The position numbers were made by a program, and so were the translations under genes. Below the pieces are notes generated by a model, which was given only the letters and a program-made list of their open reading frames with translations, had not been told where the DNA came from and ran no database searches. DNA of 64,000 bases from Flavobacterium salilacus subsp. salilacus (GTDB taxonomy: Bacteria; Bacteroidota; Bacteroidia; Flavobacteriales; Flavobacteriaceae), in contig NZ_SKBP01000006.1 in NCBI RefSeq assembly GCF_004634195.1, positions 62,001 to 126,000 of the forward strand, in the 5' to 3' direction. Positions within the stretch are counted from its first letter, which is position 1; every line of letters starts with the position of its first letter. This document shows, one piece after another, positions 25,992 through 34,467 of this stretch.

Positions 25992-27791
25992 TTACGCTAT
26001 TTTAAAACGCTTTCTGTCAGTTTCGTTCAGGTATATTTTACGAAGACGAAGGCTTTTTGGTGTAACCTCTACATATTCATCTTTTTGTATATACTCCAAT
26101 GCTTCTTCCAGTGAGAATTTAACCGCAGGGATAATCCTTGCTTTATCATCAGCTCCTGACGAACGAACGTTACTTAACTTTTTAGTTTTGGTTACGTTTA
26201 CCGTCATATCATCACCACGTGAATTTTCACCAATAACCTGTCCTTCATAAATTTCCTCATTAGGGTCAACAAAAAATTTACCCCTGTCCTGTAATTTATC
26301 AATAGAATAAGGTATTGCCTTACCGTTCTCCATAGAGATGAGCGAACCGCTTATACGTCCCGGTATCTCACCTTTAAAGGGTTGGTATTCTAAAAAACGG
26401 TGTGTCATAATCGCCTCACCTGCTGTAGCAGTAAGCAACTGGTTACGTAACCCGATGATACCACGCGATGGGATAAGGAATTTAACTATCATACGCTCGC
26501 CTTTAGGCTCCATACTCAGCATCTCCCCTTTTCTCATGGTTACAAACTCTACGGCACGACCGGAAAGATTTTCAGGCAAGTCAATAGTAAGCTCTTCAAT
26601 AGGTTCACATTTTTTACCGTCAATTTCTTTGATGATAACCTGTGGCTGACCTATTTGTAACTCATATCCTTCCCTTCTCATCGTTTCTATAAGTACTGAT
26701 AAGTGCAGTACACCACGACCAAATACCATAAATTTATCTGCGCTGTCCGTTTCGGCAACACGAAGTGCAAGGTTTTTTTCAAGTTCTTTCGCCAACCTGT
26801 CTTTAATGTGGCGCGATGTTACGAATTTACCTTCTTTACCAAAGAAAGGCGAATCATTAATCGTAAAAAGCATACTCATGGTAGGCTCATCAATGGCTAT
26901 GGCAGTAAGCGCCTCGGGATTTTCGAAATCGGCAACCGTATCACCAATTTCAAAACTTTCAAGACCTACAATAGCACAAATGTCTCCTGCTATTACTTCG
27001 CTTACTTTTAAACGTCCGAGACCTTCAAAAGTGTGAAGTTCTTTTATTTTAGATTTTATTATTTTACCGTCACGTTTTACTAACGATATGTTCATTCCTT
27101 CTTTCAGCACACCTCTTTGTAAACGACCTATGGCAATACGTCCTGTAAAGCTCGAAAAGTCAAGTGATGTAATAAGCATTTGCGGCGTACCTTCGGATAC
27201 TTTTGGTGCAGGTACATGCGCTACAACCATATCCAGTAAAGGCTCTATATTTTCGGTTTTGTCTTTCCAGTCGGTTGACATCCAGTTTTGTTTTGCCGAA
27301 CCGTAAACAGTCGGAAAATCAAGTTGCCACTCCTCTGCACCCAATTCAAACATAAGGTCAAACACTTTTTCGTGTACCTCTTCCGGAGTACAATTCTCTT
27401 TATCTACCTTATTGATAACCACACATGGCTTTAAACCAAGGTCAATAGCTTTTTGCAGTACAAAACGTGTTTGTGGCATTGGTCCTTCAAAAGCATCAAC
27501 CAAAAGGCAAACACCGTCTGCCATATTCAATACGCGCTCTACCTCTCCCCCAAAGTCGGCGTGACCGGGAGTATCTATGATATTAATTTTAGTTCCCTTA
27601 TACATTACCGAAACGTTTTTCGAAGTAATGGTTATACCACGCTCGCGCTCCAAGTCGTTGTTATCCAGAATAAGATCGCCCGTGTTTTCGTTTTCACGAA
27701 ACAGTTGGCAATGGTACATAATCTTGTCAACCAATGTAGTCTTACCGTGGTCAACGTGAGCAATAATAGCAATGTTTCTAATAGATGTCAT
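25992..27791 (-). CDS. typA: Translational GTPase TypA/BipA
   Basis: A ribosome-associated elongation-factor-like GTPase important for 50S assembly and growth under stress or cold. The start is taken at MTSIRNIAIIAHVDHGKTTL (27789-27791); an upstream in-frame extension is not conserved in character. G1 (AHVDHGKT, residues 11-18), the switch ITITSKN, G3 DTPGHADF and G4 NKVD are all intact. EF-G-like domains III and V and the BipA-specific C-terminal domain follow. The 599 residues match the family (~600). A -7 element TATTTTTG (27811-27818, minus) lies about 20 nt upstream. Confidence 0.97.
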   Translation of the reverse strand: MTSIRNIAIIAHVDHGKTTLVDKIMYHCQLFRENENTGDLILDNNDLERERGITITSKNVSVMYKGTKINIIDTPGHADFGGEVERVLNMADGVCLLVDAFEGPMPQTRFVLQKAIDLGLKPCVVINKVDKENCTPEEVHEKVFDLMFELGAEEWQLDFPTVYGSAKQNWMSTDWKDKTENIEPLLDMVVAHVPAPKVSEGTPQMLITSLDFSSFTGRIAIGRLQRGVLKEGMNISLVKRDGKIIKSKIKELHTFEGLGRLKVSEVIAGDICAIVGLESFEIGDTVADFENPEALTAIAIDEPTMSMLFTINDSPFFGKEGKFVTSRHIKDRLAKELEKNLALRVAETDSADKFMVFGRGVLHLSVLIETMRREGYELQIGQPQVIIKEIDGKKCEPIEELTIDLPENLSGRAVEFVTMRKGEMLSMEPKGERMIVKFLIPSRGIIGLRNQLLTATAGEAIMTHRFLEYQPFKGEIPGRISGSLISMENGKAIPYSIDKLQDRGKFFVDPNEEIYEGQVIGENSRGDDMTVNVTKTKKLSNVRSSGADDKARIIPAVKFSLEEALEYIQKDEYVEVTPKSLRLRKIYLNETDRKRFKIA

Positions 27792-27849
27792 CTCTCTTTT
27801 TTTGAAGCTGCAAAAATACACTTTATTTCGACAAAAAAAACATTCGTTA

Positions 27850-28023
27850 TTAAGGGTTTAGCTTTTATTAACATCATCGCGAAATTTAATAACAAATACA
27901 GGCTGGTATATCGAAAAATGATAACCCTTAAATAGTTAAAGTACAAATAATCATAAGTTTTTGTAAAAAAAGGAAATTCATATTACTTTTTAAACTAAAT
28001 TTGTTTAATCTTTTTACAAAAAC
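27850..28023 (+). promoter_or_regulatory. Control region of the crt locus: nested inverted repeats around the promoter
   Basis: TAAATTTG (27996-28003) fits the -7 consensus. It is embedded in TTAAAC-N7-GTTTAA (27990-28008). A wider pair of perfect 13-bp arms, GTTTTTGTAAAAA (27957-27969) and TTTTTACAAAAAC (28011-28023), encloses the promoter and abuts the ATG. A third 9-bp inverted repeat lies at 27850-27858/27923-27931. The 10-mer TTGTTTAATC (28001-28010) recurs before crtI at 28935-28944. The arrangement suits repression by the adjacent MerR-type protein. Confidence 0.5.
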
Positions 28024-28024
28024 A

Positions 28025-28924
28025 ATGAACAAAGTAAAAACAAAATTCAATATCCGCGATCTGGAAAACCTTTCAGGTATAAAAGCGCATACCATTCGCA
28101 TTTGGGAAAAAAGATATAATATTCTTGAACCCATGCGTACCGAGACAAATATTCGCTTTTATGATATTGAAAATTTGCAGAAACTGCTTAATATATCCAC
28201 ATTACACAATTTTGGGTATAAAATATCCGTCATATCAAAAATGCCGGAAGAAAGGCTGCCTATACTGGTAAAAGAAGTGCTTTCAGAAAAAAACATGTCC
28301 AACCATGTGTTGAACAATTTTAAGCTGGCAATGATGAATTTCGATCAGGCGCTTTTTTTAAACACTTATAATGCAGTGTTGCAGGAAAAATCATTTAGAG
28401 ATATTTTTTATGAATATTTTATTCCGTTGCTTACCGAAATAGGTATTTTGTGGCAAACCAATACTATAACACCTGCCCATGAGCATTTTATAAGTTTCCT
28501 AATCAAACAAAAACTGGCATCGAATATTGAAAAGCTGCTACTGCAACCACCGGTAAAAACAGATATAACTTATGTGCTTTACTTACCTGAAAATGAGATA
28601 CATGAACTGGGACTAATGTTTATAAATTATGAACTGGCATTGAATGGTTGCAAATCTGTTTTTCTTGGAGAGAGTGTTCCTATAAGCAGCCTCAAAGACA
28701 TTAAAAATCACTTTGATAATATAACTTATGTAACTTATATTACAGTAGAACCTTCGATAGAAGAGATAAACGATTATATAGACGATTTAAAAGAAGAACT
28801 TATGAACGATAATAACACCAGATTGTATATATTCGGGAGAAACAGCAATTACATAGATAAGTCAAAATTAAATCCGAAAATATCAATATTCCAAACCATA
28901 AATGATTTTTCAAACAGTTTATAA
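28025..28924 (+). CDS. MerR-family regulator with cobalamin-binding domain (CarH/LitR type)
   Basis: The ATG at 28025 is chosen over an upstream TTG inside the promoter. Residues ~8-75 are a MerR helix-turn-helix (FNIRDLENLSGIKAHTIRIW). The middle part is a B12-binding helical bundle with W143-x9-E153-H154, the diagnostic motif of adenosylcobalamin photoreceptors. The Rossmann part keeps E191-x-H193-x-x-G196, where His is the lower cobalt ligand. In CarH, AdoCbl-bound tetramers repress carotenoid genes in the dark and light breaks the tetramer. It directly precedes crtIBZ, so control of carotenogenesis by light and B12 is a strong inference. Confidence 0.88.
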   Translation: MNKVKTKFNIRDLENLSGIKAHTIRIWEKRYNILEPMRTETNIRFYDIENLQKLLNISTLHNFGYKISVISKMPEERLPILVKEVLSEKNMSNHVLNNFKLAMMNFDQALFLNTYNAVLQEKSFRDIFYEYFIPLLTEIGILWQTNTITPAHEHFISFLIKQKLASNIEKLLLQPPVKTDITYVLYLPENEIHELGLMFINYELALNGCKSVFLGESVPISSLKDIKNHFDNITYVTYITVEPSIEEINDYIDDLKEELMNDNNTRLYIFGRNSNYIDKSKLNPKISIFQTINDFSNSL

Positions 28925-28966
28925 AAACTTTTAATTGTTTAATCATTTTGAATTTTTAATAAACAA

Positions 28967-30463
28967 ATGAGCAAAGAAATAAAAATAATAGGTTCAGGTT
29001 TTTCGTCACTATCCGCAGCATGCTATCTTGCCAAAGCAGGGCACAATGTAACGATATATGAAAAAAACATGACCATAGGCGGAAGGGCAAGACAACTAAA
29101 AAAAGATGGCTTTACTTTCGATATGGGTCCTACCTGGTACTGGATGCCCGATGTTTTTGAGCGTTTCTTTGCCGATTTTGGCAAAAAGCCACATGATTAT
29201 TACAATATAAAAAAATTATCGCCGGCATACCGGGTATATTTCGGGCAAAACGATTATGTAGATATTGCGAATAACCCTAACAACATCATCAATACTTTTG
29301 AAGCTATAGAGCCGGGCAGCGGCAAAGCACTGCAAGATTTTCTTAACGAGGCAAAAAGCAATTATAATATTGCTATAAAAGACTTGGTTTACAGACCCGG
29401 AGAATCGCCATTAGAGTTGGTTACTCCAAAAACTATGATGAAACTGGGGCAGTTTTTCAGTAACATATCCCGCGATGTAAGAAAGAAGTTTAAAAGTAAA
29501 AAACTAATCCAGATACTGGAATTTCCCGTACTTTTTCTTGGGGCAAAACCGTCTGACACGCCTTCGTTTTACAGTTTTATGAACTATGCTGATTTTGGAT
29601 TGGGCACATGGCATCCTGAAGGAGGTATGTATAGTGTGGTACAGGGCATGGAAAACTTGGCTAAATCACTGGGGGTAACTATACAAACCAATGCAACAAT
29701 AGAAAAAATAGGAATAGAAGGCGGTACAGCTAAATGGATGATAATAAATGGTGAAAGGATTACTGCCGATATTATTGTGAGCGGCGCTGACTATCATCAT
29801 ACCGAAACGTTGCTCGACAAGCCTTACAGGACATACAGCGAGGAGTATTGGAACAAGTGCACTTTTGCACCATCTTCATTACTGTTTTATGTAGGTTTTA
29901 ATAAAAAAATTGAGAATGCTGAGCATCATACATTATTTTTTGATACTGATTTTGATGTGCACGCGCAGGATATATACGACAACCCGAAGTGGCCTGATGA
30001 GCCTTTGTTTTATGCCAGTTTCCCATCAAAAACAGATGAGAACAGCGCACCACTAACCAAAGAGGCAGGCATATTCCTTATTCCGCTCGCCCCGGGTATA
30101 GAGGATAATGAAGCGTTAAGAAAAAAATATTTTGATAAAATAATAACTCGGTTAGAAAAACTGACGGGACAAGAGGTTAAAAGCAGTATATTGTTTAACG
30201 AATCATACTGTGTGAATGATTTTGTAAAAGATTACAATTCATATAAAGGTAATGCATACGGGTTGGCTAACACGCTGTTGCAAACTGCTTTTTTAAGACC
30301 TAAGCTAAAAAGCCCAAAAGTAAAGAACCTTTACTTTACAGGACAGCTTACCGTACCGGGACCCGGTGTGCCACCGGCGCTCATTTCGGGCAAGCTGGTA
30401 GCCGGATTGATTGCGAAACAACTAAATAAAGAACTAAAAGTAACCGTAAAGGAAACAATATGA
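28967..30463 (+). CDS. crtI: Phytoene desaturase
   Basis: This FAD-dependent enzyme converts phytoene to lycopene at the membrane. An N-terminal dinucleotide-binding fold (IIGSGFSSLSAACYLAKAGH, then EKNMTIGGRAR) is followed by FDMGPTWYWMPDVF. The C-terminus has the carotenoid-desaturase signature LYFTGQLTVPGPGVPPALIS. The length of 498 residues is normal. The crtB ATG overlaps the stop by 4 nt, implying translational coupling. Confidence 0.95.
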   Translation: MSKEIKIIGSGFSSLSAACYLAKAGHNVTIYEKNMTIGGRARQLKKDGFTFDMGPTWYWMPDVFERFFADFGKKPHDYYNIKKLSPAYRVYFGQNDYVDIANNPNNIINTFEAIEPGSGKALQDFLNEAKSNYNIAIKDLVYRPGESPLELVTPKTMMKLGQFFSNISRDVRKKFKSKKLIQILEFPVLFLGAKPSDTPSFYSFMNYADFGLGTWHPEGGMYSVVQGMENLAKSLGVTIQTNATIEKIGIEGGTAKWMIINGERITADIIVSGADYHHTETLLDKPYRTYSEEYWNKCTFAPSSLLFYVGFNKKIENAEHHTLFFDTDFDVHAQDIYDNPKWPDEPLFYASFPSKTDENSAPLTKEAGIFLIPLAPGIEDNEALRKKYFDKIITRLEKLTGQEVKSSILFNESYCVNDFVKDYNSYKGNAYGLANTLLQTAFLRPKLKSPKVKNLYFTGQLTVPGPGVPPALISGKLVAGLIAKQLNKELKVTVKETI

Positions 30464-31299
30464 AATCTATTTTTGACGAAATATCCCGCCAGTGCAGCCG
30501 TAATGTAACCAAAGCATACAGCACTTCTTTTTCTTCTGCCGTAAAGATGCTTTCACCGCGCATACGCCAGGACATATATAATATATACGGGTTTGTACGT
30601 TTTGCAGATGAGATAGTCGATACTTTTCATGATTATGACAAAGAGAAACTGTTTTCACTTTTTGAAAATGACCTGGATAATGCATTGCAGGACGGTATCA
30701 GCCTAAATCCTGTATTGAATGCCTTTCAGCACACTGCTAGCAAATATAACATACCGAGAGAACTGATAAACAGTTTTATGGACAGCATGAAAATGGACTT
30801 ATACAAAAAAGACTATAAGAGTGTTACGGAATATAATGATTATATTTATGGATCGGCAGATGTTGTGGGGCTTATGTGCCTTAAAGTATTTACGGGCAAC
30901 GATAATTCTAAATATGAAGAACTGAAACAACCGGCAATGCGACTGGGTTCGGCATTCCAAAAAATAAACTTTTTGCGCGACCTGAAAGATGATACCGAAG
31001 GACTGGACAGAAACTATTTTCCTGCTTTGAATATTCAGGAAATGGATGATGTGGTAAAAAGACAAATTGTAGAAGAGATAGAAGCGGATCTGAATGAAGG
31101 GTTTAAAGGAATTATAAAACTGCCAACCGAGGCTAAATTTGGCGTTTATACAGCCTATGTATATTATAAGAAATTACTAAAAAAAATGAAAAGTACACCT
31201 TCGGTCAAAATTAAATCAACACGCATTCGTGTACCCGATTATCAAAAATTAGGGCTGTTGGCAAAATGTTATATCGACTACAGGTTTAATATTATATAG
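30460..31299 (+). CDS. crtB: Phytoene synthase
   Basis: It joins two geranylgeranyl diphosphates head to head into phytoene. Aspartate-rich motifs for Mg2+-diphosphate binding are present: FADEIVDTFHD (residues ~47-57) and RDLKDDTEGLDRNYFP (~173-188). YSTSFSSAVKML near the N-terminus is also family-typical. The length of 279 residues is usual for Bacteroidetes. It overlaps crtI by 4 nt (ATGA) and is followed by crtZ after 10 nt. Confidence 0.95.
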   Translation: MKSIFDEISRQCSRNVTKAYSTSFSSAVKMLSPRIRQDIYNIYGFVRFADEIVDTFHDYDKEKLFSLFENDLDNALQDGISLNPVLNAFQHTASKYNIPRELINSFMDSMKMDLYKKDYKSVTEYNDYIYGSADVVGLMCLKVFTGNDNSKYEELKQPAMRLGSAFQKINFLRDLKDDTEGLDRNYFPALNIQEMDDVVKRQIVEEIEADLNEGFKGIIKLPTEAKFGVYTAYVYYKKLLKKMKSTPSVKIKSTRIRVPDYQKLGLLAKCYIDYRFNII

Positions 31300-31309
31300 T
31301 TTACAATTT

Positions 31310-31759
31310 ATGGCACTTTACATTCACATAATAGTTTTTATCCTCACATTTTTTATGATGGAATTTATGGCGTGGTTTACCCATAAATACGTTATGCATG
31401 GTTTTTTATGGAGTTTGCATAAAGATCATCACCGTAAAGACCACGACTCTTGGTTTGAGCGTAACGATACTTTTTTTATATTTTATGCAGTGGTAAGTAT
31501 CGGCTTCTTTTTACTATGGCAAAACAATATCTTAGAGATTGGTCTTGCCATCGGGCTGGGCATTTTTGCCTATGGGCTTACCTACTTTTTAGTGCATGAT
31601 ATTTTTATACACCAGCGTTTTAAAATATTTCGAAACGCCAATAACCGATATGCCAAAGCAGTACGCAGGGCACACAAAATGCACCATAAGCATTTGGGCA
31701 AAAATAAGGGCGAATGCTTCGGGATGCTCATTGTGCCTTTTAAATATTTTAAGAAATAA
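31310..31759 (+). CDS. crtZ: Beta-carotene hydroxylase
   Basis: A small (149-residue) membrane di-iron hydroxylase of the fatty-acid-hydroxylase superfamily that adds 3/3'-hydroxyls to beta-carotene, giving zeaxanthin. The His clusters HKYVMH, HKDHH, HDIFIH and HKMHHKH are all present, separated by hydrophobic helices. It is the last gene of the crt operon and ends at a strong terminator. Its substrate requires lycopene cyclase, which is not in this window. Confidence 0.93.
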   Translation: MALYIHIIVFILTFFMMEFMAWFTHKYVMHGFLWSLHKDHHRKDHDSWFERNDTFFIFYAVVSIGFFLLWQNNILEIGLAIGLGIFAYGLTYFLVHDIFIHQRFKIFRNANNRYAKAVRRAHKMHHKHLGKNKGECFGMLIVPFKYFKK

Positions 31760-31775
31760 TATACTGTAAAAAAAC

Positions 31776-31804
31776 ATCCCCGAAAGAAAAATTCTTTCGG
31801 GGAT
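31776..31804. terminator. Terminator after crtZ
   Basis: ATCCCCGAAAGAA (31776-31788) and TTCTTTCGGGGAT (31792-31804) form a perfect 13-bp stem with a 3-nt loop. The T run is weak on the plus strand, while A7 upstream gives a good U-tract to the convergent minus-strand DUF4252 operon. Confidence 0.75.
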
Positions 31805-31835
31805 AAACTTACAATTAACCTTTATTATTTTCTGA

Positions 31836-32372
31836 TTATTTCTTCATTATATCCTTCAATGGCTCAAGCTGCTCCAGGTTTAAATTTCCTTTTTGCAATA
31901 ACTGCATCATTGTCATGATATTATTAGGATTCATGTCATCGCCCAACAGGCGTACTACGCCAAAGCCATTATCTTGCCGGTGCATAAACAATACAAACTC
32001 ATCAATATGTACATCTTTACCAACGGCATATATGCAAACACCTTCGTTGTTAGAGCCGTAGCGCATCAACTCTTCATACTGCTCATCTTTCAATAAATTC
32101 TTTACATTGTTTTGCTCTGTTTTATACAACTGAGTATTTAAAGAATCGTTTTCAAAAATAAGTATATTCAGTTTTTTTAGCGATTGCAGTGCTGCTTTCT
32201 CATCGGCTGAGAGCTTAATACTGTCGGTATCTACAAAATTTGGTGCAATATCAAGTGCTACAAAGTTTTTAGTTTGCGACTTTTCTACAAAATATTTTTG
32301 CAGTGATGGTTTATTATCACAAGATGACAACATTACTAATAGCAAACCGGCTATAAAAAATACCTTTTTCAT
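31836..32372 (-). CDS. DUF4252 lipoprotein (third copy)
   Basis: A 178-residue lipoprotein (MKKVFFIAGLLLVMLSSC, Cys 18). DUF4252 features include an N-terminal region for KNFVALDIAP-type strands, an EELMRYGSNNEGVCIYAVG strand and a C-terminal LLGDDMNPNNIMTMMQLLQ. This is the most diverged of three tandem DUF4252 genes and the only one with a lipobox. Its start is 2 nt from the preceding stop, so it is operonic. The function of DUF4252 is unknown. Confidence 0.85.
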   Translation of the reverse strand: MKKVFFIAGLLLVMLSSCDNKPSLQKYFVEKSQTKNFVALDIAPNFVDTDSIKLSADEKAALQSLKKLNILIFENDSLNTQLYKTEQNNVKNLLKDEQYEELMRYGSNNEGVCIYAVGKDVHIDEFVLFMHRQDNGFGVVRLLGDDMNPNNIMTMMQLLQKGNLNLEQLEPLKDIMKK

Positions 32373-32374
32373 AG

Positions 32375-32899
32375 TTACGATTTTTTAGATGCTTTCCTGA
32401 GGTGGTTACCTCCTGGTAAATTCATTTTATCAGTAAGTATCGTTATTTCACTCAAGTCAAAATTACCTGTAAGTGTCATTAACACTGTTTCATCCTTACC
32501 TCCGCCTTCTATGAACATCAATAGCTCTTTTACCTGCGATGACGTACTGCCCGATTTAACGTATATTTTGATAATCTTACCGCTGTCGTTAACACGCATC
32601 AACTCCTCCAGCGGGTACTTTTTCAGGTAAGCCGCTACAGTCGTTTTCATATCGGCTATGGCTTTACCGTCAGATGTGGTAAATATCTTCAGGTTATCCA
32701 GCTTTTTAATCAGGTCAAAATATTGTTGGGCATCCTTATTGTTTTTATCCATCTCTACATTGCCCATCAATTCAAACATTTTTTTGCTCACTATAATAGC
32801 TGTCACGCCATCCTTACCATCAAACTTGTCGAATGCTGACTGTGCAAAGAATAGTGAAGGCATAAGTAGTAGTACAAATGCAATTAATATCTTTTTCAT
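32375..32899 (-). CDS. DUF4252 protein (second copy)
   Basis: The 174-residue secreted protein has a Sec signal (KKILIAFVLLLMPSLFFAQ). It shares with the first copy the motifs FDKFDGKDGVTAIIVSKKMF, YLKKYPLEELMRVND and the LMFIEGG..ETVLMTLTGNFDL ending. A mature region of about 150 residues without enzymatic motifs suggests a periplasmic or surface structural or sensory protein. It lies in the ECF sigma operon, between its two paralogues. Confidence 0.87.
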   Translation of the reverse strand: MKKILIAFVLLLMPSLFFAQSAFDKFDGKDGVTAIIVSKKMFELMGNVEMDKNNKDAQQYFDLIKKLDNLKIFTTSDGKAIADMKTTVAAYLKKYPLEELMRVNDSGKIIKIYVKSGSTSSQVKELLMFIEGGGKDETVLMTLTGNFDLSEITILTDKMNLPGGNHLRKASKKS

Positions 32900-32933
32900 C
32901 TTTATTATCTTTATTCTGTGTTTTGTTAATTTA

Positions 32934-33401
32934 CTAATTTACTTTTTTATCCTCCAAATCTACATTTCCTATAAAAGAGACAAGTACAACCTCATCATCC
33001 TTCTCATTTTCGGTAAAAACAATCAACTCTCTTATTTGTGAGCTCTTTTCACTGGTGGTCATGTAAACATTCACTTTTGTACCTTTATCATTTACAGCTA
33101 CAACTTGCTCCATAGGATGCTTCTTAAGATACGATTTTACCGTTTTCTTCATTTCTTTAGAATGCTTTTTTTCTGATGTGGTAAACACCCTAAAACTTTC
33201 TGTTTCCTTTATGTTGTTCAGATAAGGCTCTGCCTGCTTCACGCCATCCGAAATTTTTATATAGTTAAGGATGTTTATCAGGTTTTCATTAATCACTAAT
33301 CCGTCAATGCCTTCCTGATCCTGAAATTTATCAAAATCTGTCTGGGCAAAGGTAGCAAACGGCATGGCTGCCAGTATTGCTGTAATTATAATTTTTTTCA
33401 T
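32934..33401 (-). CDS. DUF4252 protein (first copy)
   Basis: 155 residues with a Sec signal (KKIIITAILAAMPFATFAQ). FDKFQDQEGIDGLVINENL and YLKKHPMEQVVAVNDKGTKV align by eye with the second copy. Its ATG overlaps the stop of the anti-sigma-like gene by 4 nt, showing translational coupling to the regulators. DUF4252 proteins behind an ECF sigma and membrane anti-sigma are a recurrent Bacteroidetes arrangement. The stimulus is unknown. Confidence 0.87.
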   Translation of the reverse strand: MKKIIITAILAAMPFATFAQTDFDKFQDQEGIDGLVINENLINILNYIKISDGVKQAEPYLNNIKETESFRVFTTSEKKHSKEMKKTVKSYLKKHPMEQVVAVNDKGTKVNVYMTTSEKSSQIRELIVFTENEKDDEVVLVSFIGNVDLEDKKVN

Positions 33402-33850
33402 TTTTTGTTGTCTTTAAAAATTCTGTTTTTAGATTTCTCATATTCGCCTAAATACGCTGCACCTGTTACCCCCACATTAATCTGTCTGGAAAGCATGTTA
33501 AGTGCTTTTTGAGTTTCTCTGAAAGCTACTTCAGGATCATCATAAGTACCCAGCTCTCCTGCTTTAGGAGTTTGCGGAGTAAGGAATAGTGTATAAAGAC
33601 CAAGCATAACAATAAAACTTGCTGCTACCGATAACCACGCTACATATCGTTTTCCGGGTTTTAGTGGTACGGTTTTCTCAAATTTTTCTGTTGCCTGCCG
33701 GGCAAAATATCCAAACATAGGTCGGTACTGCTCCAAATGGGGCGCCACATCAGGAGATGAAAAATAGTTTTTAAGTCTATTCTCCTCGGCAGTACTGGTT
33801 GCTGCATCAAAATATTTTTCCAGTAATTTTTCAATTTCTTTCAATTCCAT
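33398..33850 (-). CDS. Anti-sigma-factor-like membrane protein
   Basis: A 150-residue protein with a cytoplasmic N-terminal ~75 residues (ELKEIEKLLEKYFDAATSTA), one membrane helix (YVAWLSVAASFIVMLGLYTLFL, ~70-91) and a short outer part with EVAFRETQKALNMLS. This topology and its position after an ECF sigma gene (20-nt overlap) fit a single-pass anti-sigma factor. It lacks the ZAS zinc motif, so the assignment rests on context and topology. Confidence 0.75.
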   Translation of the reverse strand: MELKEIEKLLEKYFDAATSTAEENRLKNYFSSPDVAPHLEQYRPMFGYFARQATEKFEKTVPLKPGKRYVAWLSVAASFIVMLGLYTLFLTPQTPKAGELGTYDDPEVAFRETQKALNMLSRQINVGVTGAAYLGEYEKSKNRIFKDNKK

Positions 33851-34346
33851 AGCTATGTTTTTTTGTAAGCTCTTCTCTAATCGTTTTTCTTGCTCTCGAA
33901 AGGGCTACTCGCACAGCCGTTTCGGTCATATCCATCATTTTGGCGATTTCTTCAAACTCATATTGTTCCACATCGCGCATTTGTATTATTATTTTTTGCT
34001 GTTCAGGCAGGGTTTCCATAATTTTTTCTACCCAACTCCAGCTATCACGATCTTCAGCCTGTTTTTCCAAACCGGCTTGCCTGTCAGTAAAATTAGAATG
34101 CACTATACGCATCTCTGTAGCCCGTTTTGATTTCAACTGATCCAAACAATAATTTTTTGTTATCGTTATTGCCAATGCCTCCACACTCGAATAGGTATCC
34201 AGCTTACCCCTGTTCTTCCAAAGCCTCACCAATACCTCCTGTGTGGCATCCTCAGCCTCTTCGGTACTTATCAAAAGGCGTTTTGCCAATCGAAACATCC
34301 TATCTTTAAAGGTATTTGTTACTTTTATGAACTCTGACTGATTCAT
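33831..34346 (-). CDS. ECF-type RNA polymerase sigma factor
   Basis: 171 residues. Region 2 is at ~10-75 (FKDRMFRLAKRLL, AEDATQEVLVRLWKN). Region 4 is at ~105-160 (LPEQQKIIIQMRDVEQYEFE, then MTETAVRVALSRARK). It is the first gene of a five-gene unit with an anti-sigma-like protein and three DUF4252 genes, which it probably autoregulates. No -7 element of the housekeeping type is evident upstream, which would fit self-control. Confidence 0.92.
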   Translation of the reverse strand: MNQSEFIKVTNTFKDRMFRLAKRLLISTEEAEDATQEVLVRLWKNRGKLDTYSSVEALAITITKNYCLDQLKSKRATEMRIVHSNFTDRQAGLEKQAEDRDSWSWVEKIMETLPEQQKIIIQMRDVEQYEFEEIAKMMDMTETAVRVALSRARKTIREELTKKHSYGIERN

Positions 34347-34467
34347 TTATCGGGCGTGGTTTGTTTACCGTTAACAAAAGGAAGACGAACGGTATAATTT
34401 TTTGTTACATATTATATTAAATATATTAAATTTACGTTTTTATATTAAGAAACAATAATTGCAATTA

